From positions 124,001 to 188,000 of the forward strand of contig CAYMNQ010000005.1 of the NCBI GenBank assembly GCA_964391865.1: a stretch of DNA of 64,000 nt. The letters run 5' to 3'. This document shows, in pieces, positions 1-8,364 of this stretch (position 1 is its first letter; each line of letters opens with the position of its first letter). Origin of the DNA: DASZQL01 sp964391865 (GTDB taxonomy: Bacteria > Planctomycetota > Phycisphaerae > Phycisphaerales > UBA1924). Position numbers and translations under genes: made by a program. Below the pieces are notes generated by a model. The model worked only from the letters and a program-made list of their open reading frames with translations, was not told the origin of the DNA and did no database searches.

Positions 1-190
1 GATGCGCGGCTACGAATGCACGATCGGCGTGGACGACGTGCGCGCGACCGCCGCCGCCGTTGAGAAAGCGGGCGGCACGGTGACCATGCAGCCCTTCCTC
101 ATCGAGCGCGTGGGCATGCTGATCCAGTTTGAGGACACCGAGGGCAATTCCGTCTGCGCGATGCAGTACGAGAAGGATGTCCGCCACTGA
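1..190 (+). CDS. VOC (glyoxalase/bleomycin-resistance) family protein, C-terminal part
   Basis: Only the last 62 or so residues are inside the window; the true start lies to the left, so the first Met seen is probably internal. The visible part matches the second beta-alpha-beta-beta-beta module of the vicinal oxygen chelate fold: a CTIGVDDVRATAAAVEKAGG helix entry, a glycine-rich turn (VGMLIQFEDTEGN) and the terminal strand SVCAMQYE. The Glu of DTEGN is the usual metal or substrate ligand of the family. Members range from glyoxalases to antibiotic-binding proteins, so no substrate can be named. It converges on the DUF1573 gene with a gap of about 19 bp. Confidence 0.75.
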   Translation, partial: MRGYECTIGVDDVRATAAAVEKAGGTVTMQPFLIERVGMLIQFEDTEGNSVCAMQYEKDVRH

Positions 191-209
191 GCGCGGCGAC
201 CGCCGCCGG

Positions 210-1259
210 CTACTTCCGCACCGCGCCGAACACATCCACGCTCGACGAGCCGCCGCCGGCGTTGAACGTCAGAACAACGTGAACGAACCCGCTCACCCCC
301 GGCGGCGGGGTGAGGCGCAGCGTCACGTCGGTCGTCGACGCCCCGAGCGTGCCGACTTTCGCGGACACCACTTCGAGTTTGTACGCCGCATCGGAGCACG
401 CCACGGTCGGCTGGAGCTTCGGGTCGGGAGGCAGCGTCAGCGTCGCAACGAACTCGGCGCTCGCGCCGGCGCTCAGTGTGCCGAGGATGACGCGGTCGTC
501 GTTCACACGCCACTGCCCCGCCGGCCGCCACGGGCCCCACACCCGCGGCGAGTTCACTTTCACGTCGATCATCTCGGCGTCGGGCCGGTCGGTCTGGATC
601 ACGACGTAACGGGGCAGCTGCGCTTCGGCGAGCCCCAGAAAATCGAACTCAATCGCGTACCCCGCGCGCGGCTCGTCCCGTAGCGGATCAAACCCGGTCA
701 TCCGCGCCGGCTGCCCGTTCATGCCGAGCACGCGGAAAGGCTTGCCGTCCAGCGCGTCGAGCCGCACGACGCCCTTCATCGTCAGGACTTCCGGGAAGTC
801 GTCCTTGTTCACGCGGATCGGGTAGCTCGCTTCGCCGACGACCGCGATGATGGTCGGCGCCTGGTAGCCCTCGAAGAAGACGCGCAGCTCACGCCGTAGT
901 TTTCCCAGCGACTTCGGGAAGTCGAGGCTGACGATCACCCGCGTGGTGCCGCCCGGCTCGATGGTTTTCATCGGCACCGATGCGGCGGTACAGGCGCAGT
1001 TGCTGACCGCGGCGCGGACTTTTAACTGCTCGTTACCGGTGTTCCGCAGCGTGAGGTTCACCAGCTTGTTCACGCCGGGGAGCGCGACGCCGAAGTCCGC
1101 CTGCGCTTCGACAAACACCGCGGGGGCGGCGCCGGGTTTCTCGCCGGCCGCAGGCGCGGCGGCCCCATCGGGCATCGGCAGCTGCTGCTGCGCCGAAGTG
1201 CTGTATCCCGCGATCCCCGCGAGCGCGAGGCACATCACACTCAACATCCGACGCGTCAT
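210..1259 (-). CDS. Secreted DUF1573-domain protein
   Basis: 349 residues. An N-terminal signal peptide is visible (MTRRML then a hydrophobic stretch, likely cleavage after TSA near residue 23). After a Pro/Ala-rich linker comes a DUF1573 domain, roughly residues 45-150, recognised by the LTLRNTGNEQLKV strand, the NCACTA motif (Cys88, Cys90) and EPGGTTRVIVSLDFP. This Ig/MSP-like fold is common in secreted proteins of Planctomycetes and Bacteroidetes and has no assigned biochemical function. The rest (about 150-349) is beta-rich with no recognised domain. The gene follows sdhB on the same strand with a gap of about 20 bp, so it may be a distal member of the sdh transcript. Confidence 0.8.
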   Translation of the reverse strand: MTRRMLSVMCLALAGIAGYSTSAQQQLPMPDGAAAPAAGEKPGAAPAVFVEAQADFGVALPGVNKLVNLTLRNTGNEQLKVRAAVSNCACTAASVPMKTIEPGGTTRVIVSLDFPKSLGKLRRELRVFFEGYQAPTIIAVVGEASYPIRVNKDDFPEVLTMKGVVRLDALDGKPFRVLGMNGQPARMTGFDPLRDEPRAGYAIEFDFLGLAEAQLPRYVVIQTDRPDAEMIDVKVNSPRVWGPWRPAGQWRVNDDRVILGTLSAGASAEFVATLTLPPDPKLQPTVACSDAAYKLEVVSAKVGTLGASTTDVTLRLTPPPGVSGFVHVVLTFNAGGGSSSVDVFGAVRK

Positions 1260-1279
1260 GCGCCCTCCTGCCGATCGGC

Positions 1280-2098
1280 TCAGCGCCCCGTGAAGAACTG
1301 CTTGATCTTATGCACCGTCACGTCGCGCCCGACGGCGGCGATCGACTCCGTCAGCGGGATCTCCTTCGGGCAGACCTTCACGCAGTTCTGCGAGTTGCCG
1401 CACTCATTAATCCCGCCCGGCTTCGCGAGTTCATCCAGCCGCTGCGACGCGAGCGCCTTGCCCGTCTCGTGCAGGTTGAAGTACCGCGCCTGGCTGATCA
1501 CCGCGGCCCCGACGAACGCGGAATCCAGCTTCGATTCGTCCGTCTCCAGCGTGTACTGCGGGCACGCTTCCAGGCAGCACCCGCACGACATGCACTCCGA
1601 GAGCTTGTACCGCGTCTCCTGCTGCTGCGGCAGTTCCTTGGGCCCGCCGCCGAGGTGATAGGTGCCGTCGACGGGCACCCACGCCTTGGTGCGCTTCAGC
1701 GCCCGGAACAGCCGCTCGCGATTGACCGACAAATCACGCAGCACGGGGAACTTGCTCATCGGTTCGAGGGTGATCTCGTCGCCGTCGTTCGGCGCGATCT
1801 GGTCGATCAGGCAAGAGCACCCCTGGCGAACGCGCCCGTTGATGACCATCGTGCACGAGCCGCACACCTCTTCGAGACAACCCGAGTCGTACGCGACCGG
1901 CGTCGACGTCCTGCCCTCGATCGTCACCGGGTTCGCGGCGATCCATTGCAGCACGCTCGTGATGTTCGAGCCGGTCTCCACCGGCACGTCGAACGCCTCC
2001 CAGCGCGAGGGTTTGCCCGGCGCGTCCTGACGCAGCACGCGGACGCGGACGGTGCGGGAGCGCGAACCTTTCGTCTGATGGAGAGCGGGGGAGTTCAT
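1280..2098 (-). CDS. sdhB: Succinate dehydrogenase/fumarate reductase iron-sulfur subunit
   Basis: 272 residues, usual length. It transfers electrons from the SdhA flavin to quinone at the membrane subunit. The N-terminal ferredoxin domain has the [2Fe-2S] cysteines at about residues 74, 79, 82 and 94 (SGCLEEVCGSC...GC). The C-terminal domain has a CMSCGCCLEACP cluster motif and a second NCVKVCPKEIPL motif, for the [4Fe-4S] and [3Fe-4S] centres. The start overlaps the stop of the upstream nucleotidyltransferase-like gene in an ATGA (2095-2098), which means translational coupling with an unrelated gene. sdhA and sdhC lie further upstream on the same strand. Confidence 0.95.
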   Translation of the reverse strand: MNSPALHQTKGSRSRTVRVRVLRQDAPGKPSRWEAFDVPVETGSNITSVLQWIAANPVTIEGRTSTPVAYDSGCLEEVCGSCTMVINGRVRQGCSCLIDQIAPNDGDEITLEPMSKFPVLRDLSVNRERLFRALKRTKAWVPVDGTYHLGGGPKELPQQQETRYKLSECMSCGCCLEACPQYTLETDESKLDSAFVGAAVISQARYFNLHETGKALASQRLDELAKPGGINECGNSQNCVKVCPKEIPLTESIAAVGRDVTVHKIKQFFTGR

Positions 2099-2676
2099 GC
2101 GTACTTCTTCCAGAATTGCATCGGCGCAATCTTGGTGCGCCGAGGGCCGTGGACCTGTTCGACGATCTCTTTGAATGGGGCGCGAAGCGAGGTCGGCAGC
2201 TTCGCGGCGAACGACTTGTCGAGCGGGATGACGCGAACAAGCTCGACGACGTCCGCGACGTCCTGCGCGCGAGTCAGTGACTTCAAACCGGAAACGAGCT
2301 TGGCGCGGATGAGATCACGCAGGCTGATGACCTTGACGCCGCGGATCGTGCTCGTGCGCGCGGGTGCTTCCCCGAAGATGTCGGGCCCGACGAGATGGAT
2401 CGGTGTGCCGTCGATCGTGTGCTCGCGCCGACGTGAACTCCACGCGAAGCCCGCGTCGAGTCGATACTGATGGGTCTCGTTGTAGTCGTCGGTGTAAATG
2501 TCGATATCGCCGGCAAATCGCCCGTAGCCGTGCAGCACCACAGCCACGCCTCCGACGACTGCGCAGCCAGCGATGCTGGTGACTCGCTTCGCGAGCTTCA
2601 GCAGCGCATCGGTCCCCGGCACCTCGCCGCGCGAGGGGGGATGCGGGTCGCCGGGTTGTGGGCCGCGGTATCGCAT
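2095..2676 (-). CDS. Nucleotidyltransferase-fold protein inserted between sdhA and sdhB
   Basis: 193 residues. The motif CAVVGGVAVVLHGYGRF followed by DIDIYTDD (about residues 37-62) is the signature of the minimal nucleotidyltransferase / AbiEii-like fold: a G-G helix and then a D-x-D metal site. The central part (SLRDLIRAKLVSG...RAQDVADVVELVR) fits the helix that follows in this superfamily (aminoglycoside nucleotidyltransferase-like, DUF6036 or AbiEii relatives). The start is about 9 bp after the sdhA stop, and the stop overlaps the sdhB start by 4 bp, so it is embedded in the sdh operon. Function and substrate are unknown; a toxin role cannot be read from the sequence and no antitoxin is adjacent. 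Confidence 0.75.
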   Translation of the reverse strand: MRYRGPQPGDPHPPSRGEVPGTDALLKLAKRVTSIAGCAVVGGVAVVLHGYGRFAGDIDIYTDDYNETHQYRLDAGFAWSSRRREHTIDGTPIHLVGPDIFGEAPARTSTIRGVKVISLRDLIRAKLVSGLKSLTRAQDVADVVELVRVIPLDKSFAAKLPTSLRAPFKEIVEQVHGPRRTKIAPMQFWKKYA

Positions 2677-2685
2677 ATGACGGTG

Positions 2686-4632
2686 TTACGTGCCCGCGCC
2701 AACTGCCTGCGCCGCCTCCGGCTTCTTCGCCGGCGCCGCGCTCTTCTCGACCTTCCCGTAGCTCCGCACCCGCGGCTGCACCAGCCCCGCCGGCACCGGC
2801 TCGAACCACAGCTTCGCCTCGCCGTTCGCCGGCTGGTACTCCGCCACGGTTGATTTCATGAAGTTCGCGTCGTCGCGCTGCGTGAAGTCCTCGCGGTAGT
2901 GCGATCCGCGGCTCTCGCGCCGTTCCAGACTGCCGCGCAGGATCGGGTCCGCCAGCGCCAGCATGTCGCGCACCTGCCGCGCCCACGTCAGGTTCTGGTT
3001 CGTCCACATCCCCTGATCGGCGATCGACACCCGCTTGAACCGCTCGCGCAGCGCGCCGAGTGTCGCCAGCGCCTGCTCCAGCCGCGCCCCGCTCTTCACC
3101 ACCGTGGCCGCCGCCGTCATCTCGTCGCCCAGTTCCTTCGCGATCTGGTACGGGTTCTCCCCGCCGTTCGAGCTGATGAGCTGATTCTGCGCCTCCTCCT
3201 CCGCCCGCGCGCCAGCCTCCAGCAGCGACTGCGGCACGCTCGCCAGCGTCGCCGCGCCGTCGCGCACATAGTTGATCACGCTCGGCCCGCAGAACAGCCC
3301 GTCGAAAATGCACGACAGCAGCGCGTTCGCGCCGAGCCGGTTCCCGCCGTGATACTGATAGTTCACCTCGCCGAAGGCGTACAACCCCTGCCGGTTCGTC
3401 ATCATGTTGCCCGGCGCGCCCTTGACCATCCCGCGCAGATCGTCCTTCGCGGTGTAGGTCGTGTACAGCCCGCCCATCGAGTAGTGAACGCCCGGGAAGA
3501 TGCGCATCGGCACCTCGCACGGGTCCTCGCCGACGAACTTGCGGTAAATCTCGATGATCCCGCCCAGCTTGCGCTCGAGTTCCTCACGCGGCTTGAAGGA
3601 CAGGTCGAGATAGACCATGTTCCCGCCGCCCACGCCGAAGCCCTGCATGCACACCTGGAAGATCTCGCGCGTCGCGATGTCCCGCGGCACGATGTTGCCG
3701 TACGCCGGGTACTTCTCTTCAAGGAAGTACCAGCGCTCGTTCTCTGGGATTTGCCGCGCATCGCGCCCGGAGTCGGGGTGCGGCGCCCACGCGCCGTCGG
3801 GCTGTTTGATCGCCGGCACCCAGACACGCCCGCCCTCGCCGCGCGCCGATTCGCTCATCAAGCGCAGCTTGTCCTGCCCCGGCATCGCGGTCGGGTGCAC
3901 CTGGATGAACTCGCCGTTCGCGTACCACACGCCGTGCTGATAGCACCGCGCGGCCGCCGCGCCGGTGCACATCACCGAGTTCGTGCTCTTGCCGAACACC
4001 AGCCCGCACCCGCCCGTCGCCATCACCACAGCGCTCGCGCCGAACGAACGGATCTGCATCGTCCGCAGGTCCTGCGCCACGATGCCGCGGCACACGCCGC
4101 TGTCGTCGAAGATCGGGCGCAGGAATTCCCAGTGCTCGTACTTCGTGACCTTCCCCTCGCTCTCGTACCGCCGGACCTGCTCGTCGAGGGCATAGATCAA
4201 CTGCTGCCCGGTCGTCGCGCCGGCGAAGTGCGTGCGCTTGTACAGCGAGCCGCCGAAGAGCCGCAGGTCGCGCTGCCCCTCGAACGTGCGGTTGAAGGGC
4301 ACGCCCATGCGGTCCAGAAGATCGATGATCTTCGGCGCCATGTGAGCCATCTCATACACCGGAGGCTGGTGCGCCAGGAAGTCCCCTCCGTAGATGGTCT
4401 CGTCGAAATGTTCGTACTCGGAATAACCCTGCTGCCGCGCGATCTCGTTGCACGCGTTGATCCCGCCCTGCGCGCACACAGAGTGCGATCGCTTCACCGG
4501 CACCAAGGAAACGAGATCAACCGGCAGCCCGCCCTCGGCGATGCGGATCGCCGCCGCAAGCCCGGCGAGCCCGCCGCCGACGACAACGACTCGGGGAGCG
4601 TGCGACGAACTTGAAACGGTGGTGGGGGTCAT
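2686..4632 (-). CDS. sdhA: Succinate dehydrogenase/fumarate reductase flavoprotein subunit
   Basis: 648 residues. It oxidises succinate to fumarate (or the reverse) with covalently bound FAD. Visible: Rossmann dinucleotide motif VVVVGGGLAGLAAAIRIAEGG (residues about 15-35), the FAD-attachment histidine in KRSHSVCAQGGINA (His50), the active-site region FIQVHPTAMPG, SARGEGG and HYSMGGLYT, and the late FAD-binding segment YHGGNRLGANALLSC. Length and the absence of the E. coli-type SdhD partner place it with B-type (Bacillus/Wolinella-like) enzymes. A Lys/Ala/Pro-rich tail of about 15 residues follows the conserved end. It is followed by the nucleotidyltransferase-like gene instead of directly by sdhB. 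Confidence 0.96.
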   Translation of the reverse strand: MTPTTVSSSSHAPRVVVVGGGLAGLAAAIRIAEGGLPVDLVSLVPVKRSHSVCAQGGINACNEIARQQGYSEYEHFDETIYGGDFLAHQPPVYEMAHMAPKIIDLLDRMGVPFNRTFEGQRDLRLFGGSLYKRTHFAGATTGQQLIYALDEQVRRYESEGKVTKYEHWEFLRPIFDDSGVCRGIVAQDLRTMQIRSFGASAVVMATGGCGLVFGKSTNSVMCTGAAAARCYQHGVWYANGEFIQVHPTAMPGQDKLRLMSESARGEGGRVWVPAIKQPDGAWAPHPDSGRDARQIPENERWYFLEEKYPAYGNIVPRDIATREIFQVCMQGFGVGGGNMVYLDLSFKPREELERKLGGIIEIYRKFVGEDPCEVPMRIFPGVHYSMGGLYTTYTAKDDLRGMVKGAPGNMMTNRQGLYAFGEVNYQYHGGNRLGANALLSCIFDGLFCGPSVINYVRDGAATLASVPQSLLEAGARAEEEAQNQLISSNGGENPYQIAKELGDEMTAAATVVKSGARLEQALATLGALRERFKRVSIADQGMWTNQNLTWARQVRDMLALADPILRGSLERRESRGSHYREDFTQRDDANFMKSTVAEYQPANGEAKLWFEPVPAGLVQPRVRSYGKVEKSAAPAKKPEAAQAVGAGT

Positions 4633-4685
4633 GTGAGTGCTTGGTATCGCGTGTCGAGTGCTCAGAAGGTCAGTACATCCAGCCG

Positions 4686-5492
4686 CTATCGAGCGGGTGA
4701 TTCAACCACGGTGGTGGGCGCGCCGCCGTTCAACATGTTCAGTTCCGTCGCGCGGGCCGCGCGGTAGTCCAGCGTGTAGAAGCCGATGACCGACGACCAC
4801 GCCAGCGCCATCAGACCCGCGCCGAGCCCCGCGCATACGAAGCCCCAGCGCTTCTGCGCCTGCACCGTGATCGTCAGCCCCCACGTGATCGCCGCGGTCC
4901 ACAACCCGTTCGCCAGGTGGAACACCAGCAGGCTCGCGCCCAGCATGTACAGCACGCCGACGACCACGCCGCCGAGCGTGATCCCCTCGGTGCTCCCCTG
5001 CAGCGCAGCGGCGAGCGTCGACGCCGCGAACTCGCCCGACCACTTCGTCCCGCCCGGCACCAGGAACGTCCACCCCCAGCGCAGTGTCGCGACGTGATAG
5101 AAAATGAACACCACGCCGAGATACCCCGACAAGCGTTGCAGCCGGTAACGCCAGTTGTCCATGAACGGGTAGCGATTGGTGTTCCCCTTGCCGCTACGCG
5201 CGTAGTACACGCCCAGCACCGCATGGAACGCGATCGGCAGCCACAGCCCGAAGACTTCGATCAGCAGCAGAAACGGCAGCGAGTGAATGAAATTCACCTC
5301 GTGCTGGAACGTCGCCACCCCCGGGTGCATCCCTTCGCCCTTCTGGTGCGTGTTCACCAGCCCCCACACGATCGACGCGTTCGTCGTCAGATGCGTGAGC
5401 ATGAACAAACCGATCGGCGCGATCCCGGTGAGCGAGTGCAGCCGACGGAAGAGGTGGTGATGTCGTTCGATGAAGTGCTGAGGCTCGCTCAT
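4686..5492 (-). CDS. sdhC: Succinate dehydrogenase cytochrome b subunit (B-type, single membrane anchor)
   Basis: 268 residues with five predicted membrane helices: LTGIAPIGLFMLTHLTTNAS; LPFLLLIEVFGLWLPIAFHAVLG; LSGYLGVVFIFYHVATL; GGVVVGVLYMLGASLLVFHLANGLWTA; and FVCAGLGAGLMALAWSSVIGFYTL. Histidines in helices 1, 2, 3 and 4 are placed as the ligands of the two haems b of B-type quinone:succinate oxidoreductases. It is the first gene of the leftward sdhC-sdhA-x-sdhB unit, with about 53 bp before sdhA. It anchors SdhAB at the inner membrane and carries the quinone site. Confidence 0.93.
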   Translation of the reverse strand: MSEPQHFIERHHHLFRRLHSLTGIAPIGLFMLTHLTTNASIVWGLVNTHQKGEGMHPGVATFQHEVNFIHSLPFLLLIEVFGLWLPIAFHAVLGVYYARSGKGNTNRYPFMDNWRYRLQRLSGYLGVVFIFYHVATLRWGWTFLVPGGTKWSGEFAASTLAAALQGSTEGITLGGVVVGVLYMLGASLLVFHLANGLWTAAITWGLTITVQAQKRWGFVCAGLGAGLMALAWSSVIGFYTLDYRAARATELNMLNGGAPTTVVESPAR

Positions 5493-5553
5493 GGAGCAGG
5501 AATCCGTGGATTGTGAGTCAGATCAGTGACGCGTAAGCGCGGCTGAGGATCGA

Positions 5554-6030
5554 TCACCGTTGCGGCGGGTGCTCGGGCATCATCCCCATCATTCCAGCGC
5601 CGCCCGCCCCGCGCGCCTGCTGCGCCGCCATCAGCCGCGACAGCTCAACGAACCGCGCCCGCAATTCCTGGATGATCGCGCCGAGTTCGCTCGATTCTTC
5701 CGCCGAAAGATTACCCTTGGTTTTCTCTTCGAGAATCACGAGCAGGTCGATCATGTGGGCCGCATACTCGGGGTCGAACATCGCCTGCCCGGTGCGCTTG
5801 TCCGCCACCCCGCCCAGGTACATCACCGCCTGAGTCCCCAGCATGCCGACCAGCGACATGAAGTCGGGCCGCTGCGCCCCGCCGCCCGCCGCACCGGCTC
5901 CCGAGCGTTTCGCCTCGGCGGCGGCTTCCGCCTCCGCCAGCCGTTCCTTTTCCGCTTGCGCCTGCGACTTCCAATCCGAGTCGATCAGGATCTGCGGCGG
6001 CTGGCCGGGGGTTGAAGAGTGATTCGGCAT
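5554..6030 (-). CDS. DUF1844 family protein
   Basis: 158 residues from the chosen ATG at 6030 (MPNHSSTPG); the frame is open further upstream but without family similarity, and that part lies across the upstream promoter region of the divergent foldase gene. A short charged linker (residues 20-45, Ala/Glu/Lys-rich helix) leads to the DUF1844 core: FMSLVGMLGTQAVMYLGG, then an acidic helix HMIDLLVILEEKTKGNLSAEE and a final helix IIQELRARFVEL. It ends in a Gly/Met-rich tail (GAGGAGMMGMMPE). DUF1844 proteins are small, cytosolic and of unknown function and are widespread in Planctomycetes, Acidobacteria and Deltaproteobacteria. Confidence 0.85.
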   Translation of the reverse strand: MPNHSSTPGQPPQILIDSDWKSQAQAEKERLAEAEAAAEAKRSGAGAAGGGAQRPDFMSLVGMLGTQAVMYLGGVADKRTGQAMFDPEYAAHMIDLLVILEEKTKGNLSAEESSELGAIIQELRARFVELSRLMAAQQARGAGGAGMMGMMPEHPPQR

Positions 6031-6254
6031 GAGCAAAGCGTCCTGCAACGGAGGAAAGCGAATTCGCCGGATCGAGTCCCGCGGATTCCAGCGATTGTCG
6101 AACAGGGCCTCGGCCCAACGCCGACCCCACAACACAGAGTGTATGCGGGGCTGGTGCCGCCGTCCTGCTGGTCGTAGGATGTTCAGTGCCGCGGGAGACG
6201 CGGCGGATGGCCCCGTGATCGGACTACGGGGGTCGAGGTCCAGGAGGCGCCAGG

Positions 6255-7616
6255 ATGGTCGTCCACGCGAATCGCCGTTCATTGGCACGGATCGTCTCAA
6301 GCTCGGGTCTTGCCGCGACGGTGCTGATACTCACCGGAGGGTGCGCCAGCAGCGGGAAGAACGACGCGACCCGTGTCGTCACCGCCGCCGACTTCGCCGG
6401 CGCGCCTTCCGAGCCCGCCGCGAAAAACCCCAAGGCGCGCCCCGCCGTGATCGAGCCGCCCGCGCAGAACACCATCCCGGATGTCGCGGTCATCGTCGGC
6501 GCGCCCGCCGCTGATCCCTTCGCCGCCGCCGGCACGGCCGCGCCCGCGAACGGCGCCCCGCCCCCCGCGCGCGTGCAAACCTACTTCGTCGATCAGATGG
6601 TCGGGCAGATCAACGGCCGCCCGATCTACGCCAGCGAGTTCTTCGAGCCGATGGACGAGCGCCTCAAGCAGGACGCCGAGAAACTCACCGAGCGCGAATG
6701 GCTCAGCTCCACCCGCAAGCTCATCACGCAGGCCCTCGCCGACCGGCTCCGCGACGACCTCATCCTCGCCGAGTTCCAGAGCACCATCACCCCCGAGCAA
6801 CGCACCGGCGTTCTCACCTTCATCACCAACGTCCGCGAGGGGCTCATCAGCGGCAACCTCGGCAGCGAGTCCCTCGCCAACCAGCGCCTCCGCGAGAGCG
6901 AGGGCCTGAGCCTCGATGAAAAGGTGAAAGACATCACCGAGCGCCGATTCATCATCGAGCAGCTCCGCAAGTCCATCGGCAGCCGAGTGCAGGTCAGCCA
7001 GCGCGACGTCGAGCTGTATTACGAGCAGAACGCCGACGAATTCTCCCCGCCCCCGGTCGCGGAATTCCGAATCATCCTCGCGCCGAAGAACGACTCCGAA
7101 AGAATCGAGCGCATCGAGAAGGCGCTCGCGGCGGGCGAGGATTTCGCCGCCGTCGCCGCGCGCGAAAGCGCCTTCAAGCCCGACGACGGGAACCTTCAGA
7201 AATCCGTCATCAAAGGTCGCATCTACACCGAAGCGCAGTTCTTCGGCCCGCAGCCACTCAACGACGCCGCCCGCGCCCTCACCCCCGGCGCCGCCTCGCC
7301 CCGCATCGACATCGGTACGGCGGCGTACCGGCTCAAACTCGAACGCATCGACCAGCCGCCCAGCAAATCACTCTACGACGCGCAGCTCGAGATCGAACGC
7401 AAGCTCTACGCCGAGCGTGAAGAGGAAGAACGCCTCCGCTACTTCGACGGGCTCCTCGCCCGCGGCAGCTTCAGCGACGTAAAGGATATGGTCGAACGCC
7501 TCCTCATCTTCAGCGCCAAACGCTACCTCGGCGCCGAACGCGAAGACGCCGCCCGCCGTTCGCTCACGACCCCTCCCGCCGCCGACACCGCGCCACCGGC
7601 GAGCGAGCCGAAGTAG
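6255..7616 (+). CDS. Lipoprotein SurA-like/PpiC-type peptidyl-prolyl isomerase
   Basis: 453 residues, preceded by an AGGAGG ribosome-binding site 7 bp before the ATG. The N-terminus is a lipoprotein signal with lipobox LTGGC (Cys30). A Pro/Ala-rich linker (residues 40-105) precedes a SurA-N-like helical chaperone domain beginning with VDQMVGQINGRPIYASEFF, and then a parvulin-like domain around residues 250-375 (VSQRDVELYYEQNADEFSPP, EKALAAGEDFAAVAARES). It probably assists folding of exported proteins in the periplasm. The C-terminus is charged and ends in a Pro/Ala tail. A second foldase of the PpiD type lies at 14.5 kb. Confidence 0.8.
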   Translation: MVVHANRRSLARIVSSSGLAATVLILTGGCASSGKNDATRVVTAADFAGAPSEPAAKNPKARPAVIEPPAQNTIPDVAVIVGAPAADPFAAAGTAAPANGAPPPARVQTYFVDQMVGQINGRPIYASEFFEPMDERLKQDAEKLTEREWLSSTRKLITQALADRLRDDLILAEFQSTITPEQRTGVLTFITNVREGLISGNLGSESLANQRLRESEGLSLDEKVKDITERRFIIEQLRKSIGSRVQVSQRDVELYYEQNADEFSPPPVAEFRIILAPKNDSERIERIEKALAAGEDFAAVAARESAFKPDDGNLQKSVIKGRIYTEAQFFGPQPLNDAARALTPGAASPRIDIGTAAYRLKLERIDQPPSKSLYDAQLEIERKLYAEREEEERLRYFDGLLARGSFSDVKDMVERLLIFSAKRYLGAEREDAARRSLTTPPAADTAPPASEPK

Positions 7617-7846
7617 CCGGCCACACACGCCGCTTGCGAGAAGAAAAGAATTGGCCACAGATGACACAGATGGACACAGATAGAAAGGAATGTGTCTTGT
7701 TTTCCAGTCTGTGATCGTCCGTACCGTCCGTGGCCAATTGTCTTCTCTTCACTTCTCTTCACTTCTTTGTCTTCATCCGTGTCAATCTGTGGCTAATTCT
7801 TCTCCTCTTGCGCCGTCCGACTTTCGCCCTTCCGACCGAGCGTCTC
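7617..7846. repeat. Intergenic region with inverted ACAGAT-type repeats
   Basis: Between the foldase and the YraN-like gene. It holds a GGCCACAGATGACACAGATG block near 7651-7681 and, in the opposite orientation, CCGTGTCAATCTGTGGCTAATTC near 7779-7801, together forming a long imperfect inverted repeat of about 150 bp. Such ACACAGATG phrases recur between genes in many environmental bacterial genomes; I see no gene here. An in-frame ATG at 7730 lies inside this repeat and was not chosen as a start. Confidence 0.5.
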
Positions 7847-8296
7847 GTGCCGACAAGCCCGTCCATCCCGGCATGGCTCACGCGCCTGCTCATCGCGCTG
7901 CGCCTGAAGCGTCGCCCGCTCGGCCCGCACGGCGAATACCTCGCCGCCGCGTTCCTCCGACGTCACCGCTACCACATCCTCGAACGCAACACGCGCACGC
8001 CGATCGGCGAAGCCGACCTCGTCTGCGAAGCGCCCGACGGCCGCACGGTCGTCATCGTCGAAGTGAAGACCCGCTTCGTCGCGCGCGCCGCCGACAACAC
8101 GCCCCAGCAACCGCCGCCCGAAGCCAGCATCACCGCGCGCAAGCAGGACAAGCTCGCGCGCGTGGCGATCGACCTGGCCCGCCGGCGCGGCTGGGAGCGC
8201 CGCCCGATGCGCATCGACGTGATCGCGATCGAAGTGGGGGAGTCGGGCAAGCCAACGATTCGCCATCACATCGGCGCGGTGCGCACGAGCGTGTAG
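7847..8296 (+). CDS. YraN/UPF0102 family protein (endonuclease-fold)
   Basis: 149 residues from a GTG at 7847. The frame is open back to an ATG at 7730, but that extension is encoded by the intergenic repeat and lacks the family pattern. The core GPHGEYLAAAFLRRHRYHILERNTR, then GEADLVCEA and VVIVEVKTR, is the UPF0102 signature: Glu/Asp and the E-x-K of a restriction-endonuclease-like fold. Next come KQDKLARVAIDLARRRGW and the MRIDVIAIE strand. Members are Holliday-junction-resolvase-like, but activity is unproven for most. Start choice is uncertain. Confidence 0.8.
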   Translation: MPTSPSIPAWLTRLLIALRLKRRPLGPHGEYLAAAFLRRHRYHILERNTRTPIGEADLVCEAPDGRTVVIVEVKTRFVARAADNTPQQPPPEASITARKQDKLARVAIDLARRRGWERRPMRIDVIAIEVGESGKPTIRHHIGAVRTSV

Positions 8297-8330
8297 CGTG
8301 AAGCGTGCGACCGCGCAGAACAATGGGTCC

Positions 8331-8356
8331 CATGGCCGAGGCTCTGCTCGGCCATG
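8331..8356. repeat. REP-like palindrome
   Basis: A perfect 10-bp inverted repeat, CATGGCCGAG and CTCGGCCATG, around the loop GCTCTG. The loop is the reverse complement of the CAGAGC loop of the REP hairpins beside the transposase at 43.3 kb, so this looks like a dispersed member of the same family. It sits between two convergent genes (stops at 8296 and 8365) and could also act as a weak bidirectional terminator. Confidence 0.5.
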
Positions 8357-8364
8357 CTCCGCGC

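Noticed and set aside
2899..4614. Rightward 571-codon frame
   Set aside because: Antisense shadow of sdhA without any family pattern.
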